Source of the DNA: an uncultured Psychroserpens sp.
Lineage (GTDB): Bacteria > Bacteroidota > Bacteroidia > Flavobacteriales > Flavobacteriaceae
Length of the DNA stretch: 64,000 bases
Assembly: GCF_947492715.1 (NCBI RefSeq)
Contig: NZ_CANLNS010000003.1
Span: 310,001 to 374,000 of the forward strand
Direction of reading: 5' to 3'
In this document: positions 1 through 8,634 of the stretch, in pieces
Layout: the number at the start of each line of letters is the position of its first letter
Position numbering within the stretch: position 1 is the stretch's first letter
The notes under the pieces: generated by a model
What the model was told of the DNA's origin: nothing
The model's input: only the letters and a program-made list of their open reading frames with translations
Database searches by the model: none
Translations under genes and position numbers: made by a program

Positions 1-977
1 CAAGCATTAGATGTGTTATTTAAAGGGGATTGAATATGATGATCTGTAAATTTCTGACCGCCTTCACTTTTATAAGGCATATGACAATCTGCACAAGATA
101 CTCCTCTGTCTGCGTGGACTCCTGTTACGAAGGTTTCATAACCTGGATGTTGAGCTTTGAGCATTGGTGTTTTACTTATTTTGTGTGTCCAATCAGAAAA
201 CTCTATGTTGTCATAATAGTTCTCCATTGCTTCAACAGTGAAGCCATCTTTCCAAGGGAATTTTAGATACGGTACACCTTCTTTACCTGGGAGCTTTTTA
301 TCAAAGTAGTATTCGACATGACACTGTGCGCAAACTAGAGAACGCATTTCATTGTGTGTCGCTTGATTGATGTCTTTTCCCATAGCATCAAAGGCTTCAA
401 CTAAGGCAGGACGCGTAATGCGTAATTTCATACTGTTAGGATCGTGACAATCTGCACAACCAATAGGGTTTACAACTTGTTCTCCTTTATCTGCCCATTT
501 TCCACTATAAAATTCTGCAATTCCAATCTCATTCATCAAACGTGGCACATCAGGACTTTTACACGTCCAACATGTAGCAGGCATTGGACCATCTCCTTTG
601 CCTTCTGGACCTCCAGTTCTTAACGTGTTATGAATATCATCAATAGCATAGGCATGACCACGACCTTGGTTATAATCTTTAGAAAACCCATAACCTGCAA
701 ACAAAATGACTAAGCGGGGATCTTCTTCAAGGACATCCCGCATACGAGAACCGCCTTGATAGGAAGCAAATGATGTGTCTAATGTTTGTAATGAGGATTG
801 ATATTCTAGTGGGAAATTTTCGCCCCAAACCTCATTTCTAGGCTCATTTTCAGCAATGTTTACTTTAGGAACATATTGATACTTGGCCTCTGATTTTCTA
901 TTGACAATACTTGAAGCCAAAAGCCCAAGTAAGAAAACGACAATAATGGTTACAATGAATAATACTTTATTTTTCAT
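1..977 (-). CDS. nrfA: NrfA, cytochrome c nitrite reductase catalytic subunit (3' end cut off by window)
   Basis: Periplasmic pentahaem enzyme that reduces nitrite to ammonium with six electrons. I translated the first 325 codons from an ATG at 977. An N-terminal membrane or signal segment (about residues 4-22) is followed by the hallmark active-site haem motif CWTCK (136-140, lysine instead of histidine) and by CXXCH motifs at 174-178, 216-220 and 295-299. The fifth haem motif and the C-terminus lie beyond base 1. The gene follows nrfH by 14 bases, the usual nrfHA pair. The lysine haem makes this NrfA rather than another multihaem cytochrome. Confidence 0.97.
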   Translation of the reverse strand, partial: MKNKVLFIVTIIVVFLLGLLASSIVNRKSEAKYQYVPKVNIAENEPRNEVWGENFPLEYQSSLQTLDTSFASYQGGSRMRDVLEEDPRLVILFAGYGFSKDYNQGRGHAYAIDDIHNTLRTGGPEGKGDGPMPATCWTCKSPDVPRLMNEIGIAEFYSGKWADKGEQVVNPIGCADCHDPNSMKLRITRPALVEAFDAMGKDINQATHNEMRSLVCAQCHVEYYFDKKLPGKEGVPYLKFPWKDGFTVEAMENYYDNIEFSDWTHKISKTPMLKAQHPGYETFVTGVHADRGVSCADCHMPYKSEGGQKFTDHHIQSPLNNTSNA

Positions 978-991
978 GTTATAGTGTTTTA

Positions 992-1588
992 TTATTCTTT
1001 TTTAAGTTGTTCTTCCATCCAAGACGGAATGACGATTTCTTCTTGATCTGTTGGTAAAGGCGCTAGGTTAAACTTTATTGTAGTTAGACCATGTACTTTA
1101 CCATGCGGAATCATTTTATGACAACTCCAGCATTGGCGACCCGTTCTATTTTCATTATGACCTTCTAACCAACCATCATATTTGGCTTGTGTGACTTGTT
1201 GAACATGGCAACGAATGCAATTGTTTTGAACAACTTCTTGAGACGCTTCTTTCATTTCAATAACATCAGGCTCTGCTCTTGCTGTAAAAACTGAGGCGTG
1301 ATATAAGCCGTCTTTGGCTTTGAAATAATACTTATTGATGACGTTATCATGAGGCACATGGCAATCATTGCAATTTGCCCATTCGCGGTGTGAACTATGC
1401 ATCCAGCTATTATAAACGGATGTCATAACATGGCAATTAACACAAGCCTGAGGGTCATCTGATAAATAGGAGGCTATTTTAGATTCTCTTGCCATAAATA
1501 AACCCAAACCAATAACGACAGCAATAAAGAACATAGCTGTTTTTCTCCATTTAGAGTTTTTTGGCAAGATGTTGAACTTAAATATCAA
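992..1588 (-). CDS. nrfH: NrfH, tetrahaem quinol dehydrogenase subunit of nitrite reductase
   Basis: NapC/NirT-family membrane cytochrome that takes electrons from menaquinol and passes them to NrfA. It has one N-terminal membrane helix (about residues 17-33), the family motif SYLSDDPQACVNCHVM, and four haem sites at 49-53, 73-77, 124-128 and 153-157. At 198 residues the length is normal. No ATG is available in frame near the N-terminus, so the start is a TTG at 1588 that gives the expected short lead before the helix. It is the first gene of the nrfHA operon. A TATCTTTA box (minus strand, 1731-1738) resembles the Bacteroidota -7 element and may be its promoter. Confidence 0.95.
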   Translation of the reverse strand: MIFKFNILPKNSKWRKTAMFFIAVVIGLGLFMARESKIASYLSDDPQACVNCHVMTSVYNSWMHSSHREWANCNDCHVPHDNVINKYYFKAKDGLYHASVFTARAEPDVIEMKEASQEVVQNNCIRCHVQQVTQAKYDGWLEGHNENRTGRQCWSCHKMIPHGKVHGLTTIKFNLAPLPTDQEEIVIPSWMEEQLKKE

Positions 1589-2006
1589 TCCTATTGTTTT
1601 ATTGCATTGTTAAGTAATGTCGGTGTAACTTTTAATTGAACCCAAGCTCAATTATTAGCATTGCTATTTCGTATTCTGTTTTTTATTGAGCTCATACCTT
1701 ATGAAGCAATAATTGTGAATAACCAACGTTTAAAGATACATTTTTCAATAGAATTTTAGTGTAAATGAGATCTTTTTCTAAAATATTTACCAACGGTTTT
1801 GTATGTGGAAAGTTGAGTTGGCTGGAATTAAATTAGTAAAGGAAAATGAGCATGAATCAGCTAAAGGATTTTCCGAGTACACAAAACGAGCAATTAAATT
1901 TATACCTTGTTGTTTGGAGTTTTGTTTTAACTCTTTTTTTGTTTTGATGAGCTTAGACATTTGTTTATTTAATATCACTTGACTGTTTATTTGCTTAGTA
2001 AAACTA
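1589..2006. other. Intergenic region upstream of nrfH
   Basis: There is no convincing gene here. The part next to nrfH holds a possible promoter. The far half is occupied by a degenerate copy of the intergenic repeat that recurs to 20 kb, and the short reading frame across it is an accident of that repeat. Confidence 0.5.
1811..1918 (+). repeat. Degenerate copy of the ATTATACACGTTGTT-type intergenic repeat
   Basis: It aligns by eye with the best copy at 19027-19141. Shared features are a GAAnTAAnTTAGTAAA block, then GGATTTTCCGAGTACACA, then AGCnATTAA and a TATACnTTGTTGTTGG-like end. It is weathered and has no gene attached now. The GGATTTTCCGAGTACACA stretch is identical in the two copies. 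Confidence 0.65.
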
Positions 2007-2222
2007 CTAATACAACTTTATGCTATTTACAGAATTTTGAATCCAGTTAATTGGTGTGATAATATATTTTTGTGAGGTATTGTCAAATTTAATTTTGACT
2101 TTAATACCGTTAGGCCACAAACTAATTTCATTTAAATATTGCTCATCAATTTGGAATGTTCTAGTTTTTTCATCTCGCAATACTTCTATAATGTCTTCTT
2201 TAATACTTGTAATTGTTGTCAT
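2007..2222 (-). CDS. Small hypothetical protein (71 aa)
   Basis: An ATG-initiated frame with a balanced composition: an acidic and basic N-terminal helix-like half, then a short beta-rich segment with LWPNGIKVKIKF and YIITPINW. It has no signal peptide or membrane segment. I do not recognise a family. It stands alone between the decayed repeat and the remnant of the tmRNA 3' end, so it could also be a remnant of a longer gene. Coding status is likely but not certain. Confidence 0.45.
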   Translation of the reverse strand: MTTITSIKEDIIEVLRDEKTRTFQIDEQYLNEISLWPNGIKVKIKFDNTSQKYIITPINWIQNSVNSIKLY

Positions 2223-2339
2223 ATCTAATTATTAATAATATTTTTCAATAAAAGTACATTAGGAATTTCCTTTTATAAAATTTGCCTTATGGCTAAAATG
2301 AGCCCTAAAAAAAGTTATGACTGATACCTAAATAAAAAA

Positions 2340-2366
2340 CCCTTGTATTTACTGTAAATACAAGGG
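2340..2366. terminator. Perfect 13-bp hairpin, probable terminator
   Basis: CCCTTGTATTTAC and GTAAATACAAGGG are exact reverse complements separated by one base, with an A run on the left side (a T run when read on the minus strand). Read on the minus strand it lies just 3' of the tmRNA-end remnant at 2374-2387, which is where a tmRNA or tRNA terminator would lie. Confidence 0.75.
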
Positions 2367-2387
2367 TTAATTGTGGAGTCGGAGAGA
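2367..2387 (-). repeat. Partial copy of the tmRNA 3' end (candidate att remnant)
   Basis: TGGAGTCGGAGAGA at 2374-2387 equals the last 14 bases of ssrA (20303-20316) in the same orientation, and the sequence diverges after that. The T-loop sequence is absent, so this is not a functional RNA. It could be an att site left by integration at ssrA or the stump of a tRNA with the same acceptor end. Confidence 0.6.
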
Positions 2388-2463
2388 TTAGCTTCGCTGT
2401 TCACTTTCACTCCCATACTGTAAATGTATCTTAAAGAGACTATGTTTTACAGCTTTAAACAAC

Positions 2464-2494
2464 AAAGCGCAATCAAGTAGACTTGTTGCGCTTT
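2464..2494 (+). terminator. Hairpin with T run
   Basis: AAAGCGCAA (2464-2472) pairs with TTGCGCTTT (2486-2494) and is followed by further T residues. It is a typical intrinsic terminator shape, but no live gene ends into it from the left, so it is probably a leftover. Confidence 0.6.
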
Positions 2495-2523
2495 TTATGC
2501 GTAAAGCTGTTATTAAGCTACGC

Positions 2524-2537
2524 TTAATTGTGGAGTC
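2524..2537 (-). repeat. Second copy of TTAATTGTGGAGTC
   Basis: An exact 14-base repeat of 2367-2380, again placed after a terminator hairpin and followed by GTCGAAC-like sequence reminiscent of a T-arm. This suggests a second remnant of an RNA-gene 3' end. Confidence 0.4.
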
Positions 2538-2708
2538 AAAGGAACAAAAGTCGAACTATTTTGATAATGATTTAAAAAATTTGATTAAATAAAAAAAGTA
2601 ATAACATTAGCATAAGTCTCTAGCTAAATTTGAGCATCAATTGAACTTGTTGAACTATTTCATTTAATTTATGAAAACTATGTTTTCTGTCCGTTGTTGA
2701 CTGTGATT

Positions 2709-3140
2709 TTAATTTCGGATCGTTCTATTGGTTATATTTTCATCATATTTGGAAAAGAATATATTAAGTTTTTTAGAATTAATTTTTCCATCTAATTCTA
2801 AAACTTTTTCCTTTATCAATTTTTTAATAAACCATTTATGAGGATAGCTTCTGTAGGTCGCTGTTTCCAATTTTTGCTTTTCATTAATAAAAGTGATTTG
2901 CTTAAAATCATCATCTAAATATCCTACGGTTTCATTTTTATTTTTTAACATGAAAAGAATTTCAGTTTCTTTTCCCAATGTAAATAAAGATAATTCAGTT
3001 CCGCCATCTCCTTTTTCATATTCGAATTTTTTCTCTCCGTCAACTAAGACAAATCCTTTTTTTAATTTTATTTTTTGTGCATTCATGTTAGTAAAACAAA
3101 AAAGAGCTGTGAGTAATAAAAGTGTATTTTTAAATTTCAT
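2709..3140 (-). CDS. Secreted hypothetical protein (143 aa)
   Basis: It starts with a clear Sec signal peptide ending in NMNAQ (about residue 22). The mature part of about 120 residues is lysine-rich, predicted mostly beta strands followed by a basic helical tail with a KWFIKKLIKEKVLELDGKI segment. I recognise no domain. It is a single gene on the minus strand, not tightly linked to a neighbour. The codon and composition pattern fits the surrounding A/T-rich accessory DNA. Confidence 0.7.
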   Translation of the reverse strand: MKFKNTLLLLTALFCFTNMNAQKIKLKKGFVLVDGEKKFEYEKGDGGTELSLFTLGKETEILFMLKNKNETVGYLDDDFKQITFINEKQKLETATYRSYPHKWFIKKLIKEKVLELDGKINSKKLNIFFSKYDENITNRTIRN

Positions 3141-3335
3141 ATGTTTAATTATTTATATGTTTTAGTTTTGGTTCTGTGGCATCTATGTGCACTAGTTTAT
3201 AGGAATTATATCTTTGAGTTAAAGAATATAATGTTTAAGAGTCATACATTTTCAAAGTCAATTATTATTCAAACCGTATATTTTAAATTTATCCATTATC
3301 TCAGAATCTGGGATTAACAGATACAACAAAATACT

Positions 3336-5918
3336 TTAAACCTTTATGAATTTTCTTCTCACTTTCAAATTTTCAGATTCTATATTTAATATATACACTC
3401 CTGTGGGTAAGTAATTCACGTTTAATTTATATTCTAATTTAGGAGTTGGTAACTCTTCCATTCTTATAAGCCTTCCATTTATGTCATAAATACTTATAGT
3501 TTTCATATTTGTTTTAGCCTCAATTGTCAATTTGGATTTCACCGGATTAGGAAATATTCTTGTTTTTTCATTTAAATGGATTTCACTTAAAGACAGATTC
3601 ATATCATCTATATCTACTCTGTTTATAAAACCTTTATGTTTATTATTAAATTCTGTAAAGCCACCTCCAACAATTAATTTGTTTTCCGAATCTATTTCAA
3701 TCGTATTAATATCCCCAGAGGAACCATTTACGCTAATTACTGAAAAAGTTGTATCAGTTGTTCCGTCAGAGTTTAGCAATGCTAACGCCTTTGTAGGATG
3801 AGAATCAATAGAACTAAAGTCACCACCAACCAGAATTTTATTGTTAGGTAGAAGTTTCATTGTTGATATTTCTGCAAATGTTTCAGCTTCGGTGGAAAAT
3901 GATGTATCTAATACGCCATTGGCTTCTAATAAAAAGATATCTCCCACATTAATACCATTATAAGAAGTTGTATTTCCGCAAACGAGTATTTTTCCATCAG
4001 ATCTTTCTATTAACGCATTCAAATGATTACTTGATCCTGTTCCTGTTAAGAAGCTACTATCGTAACTACCATCTGTATTTAATCTTATAATATCGTTAGT
4101 TACCTCCACATTATCTACGTAGAAGGTAAAAAAACCAACCAAAATTATTTTTTGATTATTCAGAATCAAAACATTGTTTAAACTTCCTCCAATGCCCTCA
4201 GGAAGATTAAAAGATAAGTCGGGACTGCCATCACTATTATATCTGTTATTAGGCACATTACCTATTACGATAATTTTACCATTGTTTTGAACATCAATAT
4301 CAGTGACATAATTATCTAATTGCATATTGCTATTAAAACTTGTGTCTAAAGTTAAATCACTATTTAACCTAAAGAGACCATGGATTTCAAAATTTTGAAT
4401 TGTATTAATATCAAAACCGCCTATTAATACTTTATCATCTGGAAGGATATGTATATCTGCTATTTTAGCACCTTGCAAATCTGCTCCAAGATTGAAGCTT
4501 TCATCAATATCACCGTTTGGATTTATTTTAGCAATTCCGTGTATAGTATGACTTCCATACTCGTTAAAATCACCACCAACCAATAAACTTCCATCTGATA
4601 GTGTTTTAATAACTCTAACGTTATCATTAAAACCAATAGCAGGATTAAAACTAGCATCTATAACACCATCACTAGTTACTCTACTAACATACTTTTTTCT
4701 ATCGCTATATTGAAAATTATCAAAATTGCCACCAAAGATTATTTTATTATTTTGAAGTAAAGTTACATTGTAAACTATGGAAGTATTATTACCTATTTGA
4801 TTAGAGTGTTTATAACTAGTATCTAATGTGCCATCAGTATTAAAACGCATTATTTTTTTTACATTTTGTGAGTCAAATGTTTTATTGGTATTGCCAACAG
4901 CAATTATTTTTTCATCATTTTGTATAACTAAATCATAAACAGTACCAGCGTTAGTATTGCCAAAAGGAGAAGTGAACGTATTATTGTCTAATGTGCCATC
5001 AGGATTTAACCGTACTAATTTACTGGCAAATGGTACATCATTATAATTATAAAAAGAGCCTCCAACCATTATTTTATCATCATTTGATACTTTAACTGCG
5101 TTTATAATATATTGAATATTAGCATTACTATTTGAAGAGAAAGTACTATCGTAAGAACCATCTGTATTTAATCTCATGATATTTTCAATTGCAGTTCCAC
5201 TATAGTTTAAAGAAAAGTTTCCTGCTACAATTATTTTTCCATCACTTTGAATATCGATGGCTCTAATATCTGCTAAAGTAGAATAAATACCTGTTTGGTA
5301 ATCTGCAAAACTATAATCTACAGAACCATCACTATTTAACCTAACCAAAGATCTTGCATCATAATTTGCTCCAGTGTCGGAGAAGTTAGCATTTACAAGG
5401 ACTTTTCCATCTGGAAGAAGAAAAGAATCACCACGTGAAGAGCTAGAGGTAATAGAAATATCTGATGCGTAGAATATAACATTACCATTTGGATCTAAAA
5501 TAATAACATTGCCACTACATTCGCCGTTGCTTTCTTGAGAACAAGTCATAGTAATCGAACCTGTTAACATTATATTTCCATTTTGAAGTATAACGGCGCC
5601 ATTTATCCAACCTCCTAGATATGGAGAAACGAAGCTGCTATCAAATTTTCCATCTTCATCTAACTTCACTAATCGAGGTGAAACATAATTATTATAGTTT
5701 GCAAAACCACCAACAAGAAGTGTTTTTCCATCTGAAAACTCCCTAATAATTGTTACCTCCTCCTCATTATTTATTACACCTGAACTTCCATTAGGACCGC
5801 TAAATCTTTCGGAGTTGTAATCTACATTTTCCCAAACATTATTATTACTCCCATTTTGGGATCTGCTATAAAAAGTAGTTAGAATTGCTAGTAGAAGAAA
5901 AGGGAATCTATATTTCAT
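3336..5918 (-). CDS. Delta-60 repeat protein with T9SS type A sorting domain (860 aa)
   Basis: Secreted surface protein. A signal peptide (about residues 1-20) is followed by at least a dozen repeats of the delta-60 type. Each pairs a strand such as DGKILVGGDF with LVRLNSDGTLDTSF-like residues, which is expected to build a beta-propeller or solenoid. The last 80 or so residues form a T9SS type A domain (FPNPVKSKLTIEA, IYDINGRLI, LPTGVYIL, ending in RKFIKV) that directs export and anchoring at the cell surface. The function of the repeats is unknown and adhesion or binding is only a guess. The gene is monocistronic. Confidence 0.93.
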   Translation of the reverse strand: MKYRFPFLLLAILTTFYSRSQNGSNNNVWENVDYNSERFSGPNGSSGVINNEEEVTIIREFSDGKTLLVGGFANYNNYVSPRLVKLDEDGKFDSSFVSPYLGGWINGAVILQNGNIMLTGSITMTCSQESNGECSGNVIILDPNGNVIFYASDISITSSSSRGDSFLLPDGKVLVNANFSDTGANYDARSLVRLNSDGSVDYSFADYQTGIYSTLADIRAIDIQSDGKIIVAGNFSLNYSGTAIENIMRLNTDGSYDSTFSSNSNANIQYIINAVKVSNDDKIMVGGSFYNYNDVPFASKLVRLNPDGTLDNNTFTSPFGNTNAGTVYDLVIQNDEKIIAVGNTNKTFDSQNVKKIMRFNTDGTLDTSYKHSNQIGNNTSIVYNVTLLQNNKIIFGGNFDNFQYSDRKKYVSRVTSDGVIDASFNPAIGFNDNVRVIKTLSDGSLLVGGDFNEYGSHTIHGIAKINPNGDIDESFNLGADLQGAKIADIHILPDDKVLIGGFDINTIQNFEIHGLFRLNSDLTLDTSFNSNMQLDNYVTDIDVQNNGKIIVIGNVPNNRYNSDGSPDLSFNLPEGIGGSLNNVLILNNQKIILVGFFTFYVDNVEVTNDIIRLNTDGSYDSSFLTGTGSSNHLNALIERSDGKILVCGNTTSYNGINVGDIFLLEANGVLDTSFSTEAETFAEISTMKLLPNNKILVGGDFSSIDSHPTKALALLNSDGTTDTTFSVISVNGSSGDINTIEIDSENKLIVGGGFTEFNNKHKGFINRVDIDDMNLSLSEIHLNEKTRIFPNPVKSKLTIEAKTNMKTISIYDINGRLIRMEELPTPKLEYKLNVNYLPTGVYILNIESENLKVRRKFIKV

Positions 5919-6078
5919 GATTTTTCATTTAGTTTAATATATTTAGGATTATGAGTTTACTGATTTTAAAATAACTTATACAATACTTTTAATTCAGATA
6001 TAAATTTCAATGGCCCGATAAGAAATTATTTAACTTACATTTCTGGTTGTGGTATATTAATAGTTAAAATTTTTCTTT

Positions 6079-6657
6079 TCATATAGTAATCGCACAAATT
6101 GCTAAGGCAGCAGTTAATCCTCCAGGATAGTAACTAATTGTAGTAGTTTCCCCTTCATTATAATAATTACAAGTCGTCATAACTGAAACAGTCCACCAAG
6201 GAGTGAAAGGGAAAAAAAGAGCATTGTATGGATGGAATCTAACTGCAGTCCAACAACCGCCAACGCCGCTGATTTTAAGACAAATTAAATATGAAGGAAG
6301 CTTATTAGATTCATTTGTATAATCTATCGTTCTCCCAGAAAAATTATCAATTGCTTCAAATAATTGTAATTCTTCATTATAATTATAGTATTGAATAATT
6401 CCATTTCTATTTGTAACGTAACATTCCGTTTCATTGAGAGGACCAACATCAATAATATTGCTTTCGGTTGGGCGTTCTATAAAAGACTGGATAAGTTCTG
6501 CATATGCTTCTAGAGACATGGTTTCAGGAAAATCTTGGGATATTTTTTTATCTAAAATATCAACATTTTGATTTGTTTGTATGTCATCAATTAATGGTTC
6601 TGTTTGGCAAGATCCAATGATAAGTGCTAGAAGGCATAATAGTGCTATTTTTTTCAT
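6079..6657 (-). CDS. Hypothetical lipoprotein (192 aa)
   Basis: An N-terminal lipoprotein signal with lipobox IGSC (Cys17) is followed by QTEP, then an acidic helix-rich stretch and a C-terminal half rich in aromatic residues and glycine (CLKISGVGGCWTAVRF, FPFTPWWTVS). The very C-terminus is hydrophobic (LTAALAICAITI). I recognise no family. The four cysteines in the second half may form disulfides. It stands alone between the delta-60 protein and a decayed regulator gene. Confidence 0.75.
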   Translation of the reverse strand: MKKIALLCLLALIIGSCQTEPLIDDIQTNQNVDILDKKISQDFPETMSLEAYAELIQSFIERPTESNIIDVGPLNETECYVTNRNGIIQYYNYNEELQLFEAIDNFSGRTIDYTNESNKLPSYLICLKISGVGGCWTAVRFHPYNALFFPFTPWWTVSVMTTCNYYNEGETTTISYYPGGLTAALAICAITI

Positions 6658-7302
6658 TTTTAATTTAAGTTTAAGTTTAAATAATTTTTTTATAGGTTTA
6701 TTTTAATGCGCAGTACTTACTGATTTTAAAAACGGTTTCATGCTACCTTTGTAATTGTTACCTATAGGTATCTCTATACGTTCTATTTCAATATCATTTT
6801 TGTGTAAACGGTTATCATATCGTTATTTACTATGTATGAGCAGAGAACCCATATAAGTCTATTGTCAAGGCGTTCTACAAAAGCGGAAATACTTTCCTTT
6901 ATCATCAATGTATCTGTTTGTAAATGGATTTTAATATAATCTCTAAAACTTTCTACATAAAGAATGTACTAAAAACCTCTTGCGCATTTAAAAATTTTCA
7001 ATGTAGGTTTCAAGAAGTTCTCTGGTATGAGATCCATTATCATGAGTATACATTTGCGATTCATAAATATTTAATTTAACCTGGATTGGAATATCATTGC
7101 TTTACACTAACAAAAGTATTTTTTATTAAATTGATTCTTAAAAAAAATATGCAAACAACCTTTAACTGATGACAAAGACGACTTTTTCGCAGGCAAATGG
7201 TTTAATAAAGACTTTTGAATCCTGCCATATAAGTAACTCTTATATTTCTGTTATAATATAGATTTGTTTAAAAAAAGTGCAAACACTCAAAATAGATATA
7301 TA
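6658..7302. other. Intergenic region containing a decayed LytTR gene
   Basis: No intact gene is present. The half nearer 6700 is a pseudogene, given separately. The part from about 6970 to 7090 still reads in pieces as protein-like sequence (for example KLNIYESQMYTHDNG) with stops. The rest up to 7302 is A/T-rich with nothing recognisable. Confidence 0.6.
6703..6962 (-). pseudogene. Remnant of a LytTR-type response regulator (DNA-binding domain)
   Basis: Reading the minus strand from 6962 gives LYVESFRDYIKIHLQTD, then KESISAFVERLD and SYIVNND. After a frameshift near 6790 it gives NDIEIERIEIPIGNNYKGS and a stop at 6703-6705. These are the successive conserved blocks of a LytTR domain (compare DYVHV, RIHRSYIINHN and LPIGRTYKADF in the intact gene at 7948-8634). 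The receiver domain is missing and the reading frame is broken, so it cannot make a working regulator. Confidence 0.75.
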
Positions 7303-7821
7303 CTACCAATCAGGCTTATAAATTAAAAATTCTTTAGGGATATCAACCTTGACGTATTTCCAACTTGATTCCTCGTCGCCAAATTCTAGAAAATCGGCTG
7401 TATTTTTATTTAATTTATCTTTTATGAATCCTCCTCCTTGCGCAGTTTGTAAATAGGTTTGTATTGTTAATTTTCCTTTTGAATATCTGTAAACCCCTAA
7501 AGTAGCTTTTTCTGGATTTAAAGAATTTACATTAGTATCATCATAATCATGAAACTTACCTACTTTGCCGTCAGCATAGAATTTTAGGTATGTTTTATTA
7601 AATTCTTTCAAATAAGTACTGTCTGTTATATTTAGGATTGACGTTAATTTGTATAGTTTGGTAGTATCAATAATCTTATAGACTTCTTTATTGGTATTTC
7701 GCTTCATTGTGAGTTTGCAGCAGTTAAATCGTTTACGCCCAAAATCATTCCTATAACTTATACAACTATTAATTAATACCATTAATAGTGTAAGGGTTAT
7801 TATTTGCTTTTTAAAATTCAT
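7303..7821 (-). CDS. Hypothetical lipoprotein (172 aa)
   Basis: A signal peptide with lipobox INSC (about Cys20) precedes a mature region that starts ISYRNDFG. The body is rich in lysine, threonine and tyrosine with probable beta strands (TYLKFYADGKVGKFHDYDD, YRYSKGKLTIQTYLQ). The pattern resembles lipocalin-like or copper-resistance-like small lipoproteins, but no family can be assigned. It lies 126 bases downstream of the LytTR operon on the same strand and might be its last gene or a target. Confidence 0.7.
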   Translation of the reverse strand: MNFKKQIITLTLLMVLINSCISYRNDFGRKRFNCCKLTMKRNTNKEVYKIIDTTKLYKLTSILNITDSTYLKEFNKTYLKFYADGKVGKFHDYDDTNVNSLNPEKATLGVYRYSKGKLTIQTYLQTAQGGGFIKDKLNKNTADFLEFGDEESSWKYVKVDIPKEFLIYKPDW

Positions 7822-7947
7822 TTATGTTTTAATTGTAATTTAAAAATGAACATGTATTTAAAATTGTTGTTAATGCGGTGTTAACTATATATAAAAGATG
7901 AATAAAAATCTAATAGCTGTAAGTGAACAGGGTTATTATTCACCCTC

Positions 7948-8634
7948 TTAAATACTATTTTTTTTAAATTTATTAATAAAGTCTGCTTTATAAGTTCTTC
8001 CAATAGGGAGTGGCTTATTATTAATAAAAACCTGGTTGCCTTTTATTTTTTCAATATGATTATGGTTAATAATATAAGAACGATGTATACGATAAAAATT
8101 ATAAGTTTTAAGACGTTCTGACCAATGATTTAAGCTGTCTAAAATAAGTATGTTGCGCTTATTAGTTATAACATGAACATAATCTATCTCTGCTTTTAGA
8201 TACAATATATCATCAAGATTTACCTTAAATGTTGTTTTGTTTGTATATAGTAATATTTGGTTTGTTTTTGAAACTTCCTTTTTGTTAATAGTATATCTAA
8301 CCCGAGATACAGATTTATAAAAACGTTCATAAGAAAAAGGTTTTAATAGATAATCTGTTACAGCTTCTTCAAAAGCGTCAAGTGCATAGTTTGGAAAAGC
8401 AGAAGTAACAATTACTATTGGTGGATTAACTAATGTTCTTAAAAACAAAAGACCGTTTAACTCAGGGAGTTGAATATCTAAAAATAAAACATCTGTTTTA
8501 TGCAAAACCTCTGTGGATATATCTAAACCACTTTCAAAACTACCAATACATTCTAAAAAAGGTGTTTTTTCAATGTAACTTTTTAACAGTTCTAATGCCG
8601 ATGATTCATCTTCAAGAATAAGACATTTAATCAT
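7948..8634 (-). CDS. LytTR-family response regulator (228 aa)
   Basis: The receiver domain (residues 1-115) has acidic ILEDE at the start, phosphoacceptor Asp53 in VLFLDIQLPE, TSA near 85 and K105-like in LLKPF. It is followed by a LytTR DNA-binding domain (about 130-225; DYVHV, RIHRSYIINH, LPIGRTYK). It would be phosphorylated by the histidine kinase encoded immediately upstream, whose stop overlaps this start by 4 bases (ATGA). The genomic context suggests it controls the TonB receptor / lipoprotein operon it belongs to, which is an inference. Its length is typical. Confidence 0.95.
   Translation of the reverse strand: MIKCLILEDESSALELLKSYIEKTPFLECIGSFESGLDISTEVLHKTDVLFLDIQLPELNGLLFLRTLVNPPIVIVTSAFPNYALDAFEEAVTDYLLKPFSYERFYKSVSRVRYTINKKEVSKTNQILLYTNKTTFKVNLDDILYLKAEIDYVHVITNKRNILILDSLNHWSERLKTYNFYRIHRSYIINHNHIEKIKGNQVFINNKPLPIGRTYKADFINKFKKNSI

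Larger units (their letters stand above)
2223..2708. other. Intergenic region with two terminator-like hairpins and two tRNA/tmRNA 3'-end remnants
   Basis: No gene is seen. The region contains a perfect hairpin (2340-2366), a tmRNA-3'-end-like sequence (2374-2387), a second hairpin with a T run (2464-2494), and a second TTAATTGTGGAGTC (2524-2537). The sequence beyond 2550 is A/T-rich without recognisable structure. Confidence 0.6.

Noticed and set aside
1787..1978. A 63-residue minus-strand reading frame upstream of nrfH
   Set aside because: It lies over a degenerate copy of the regional repeat and has no family features. The similarity to the repeat explains it better than coding.
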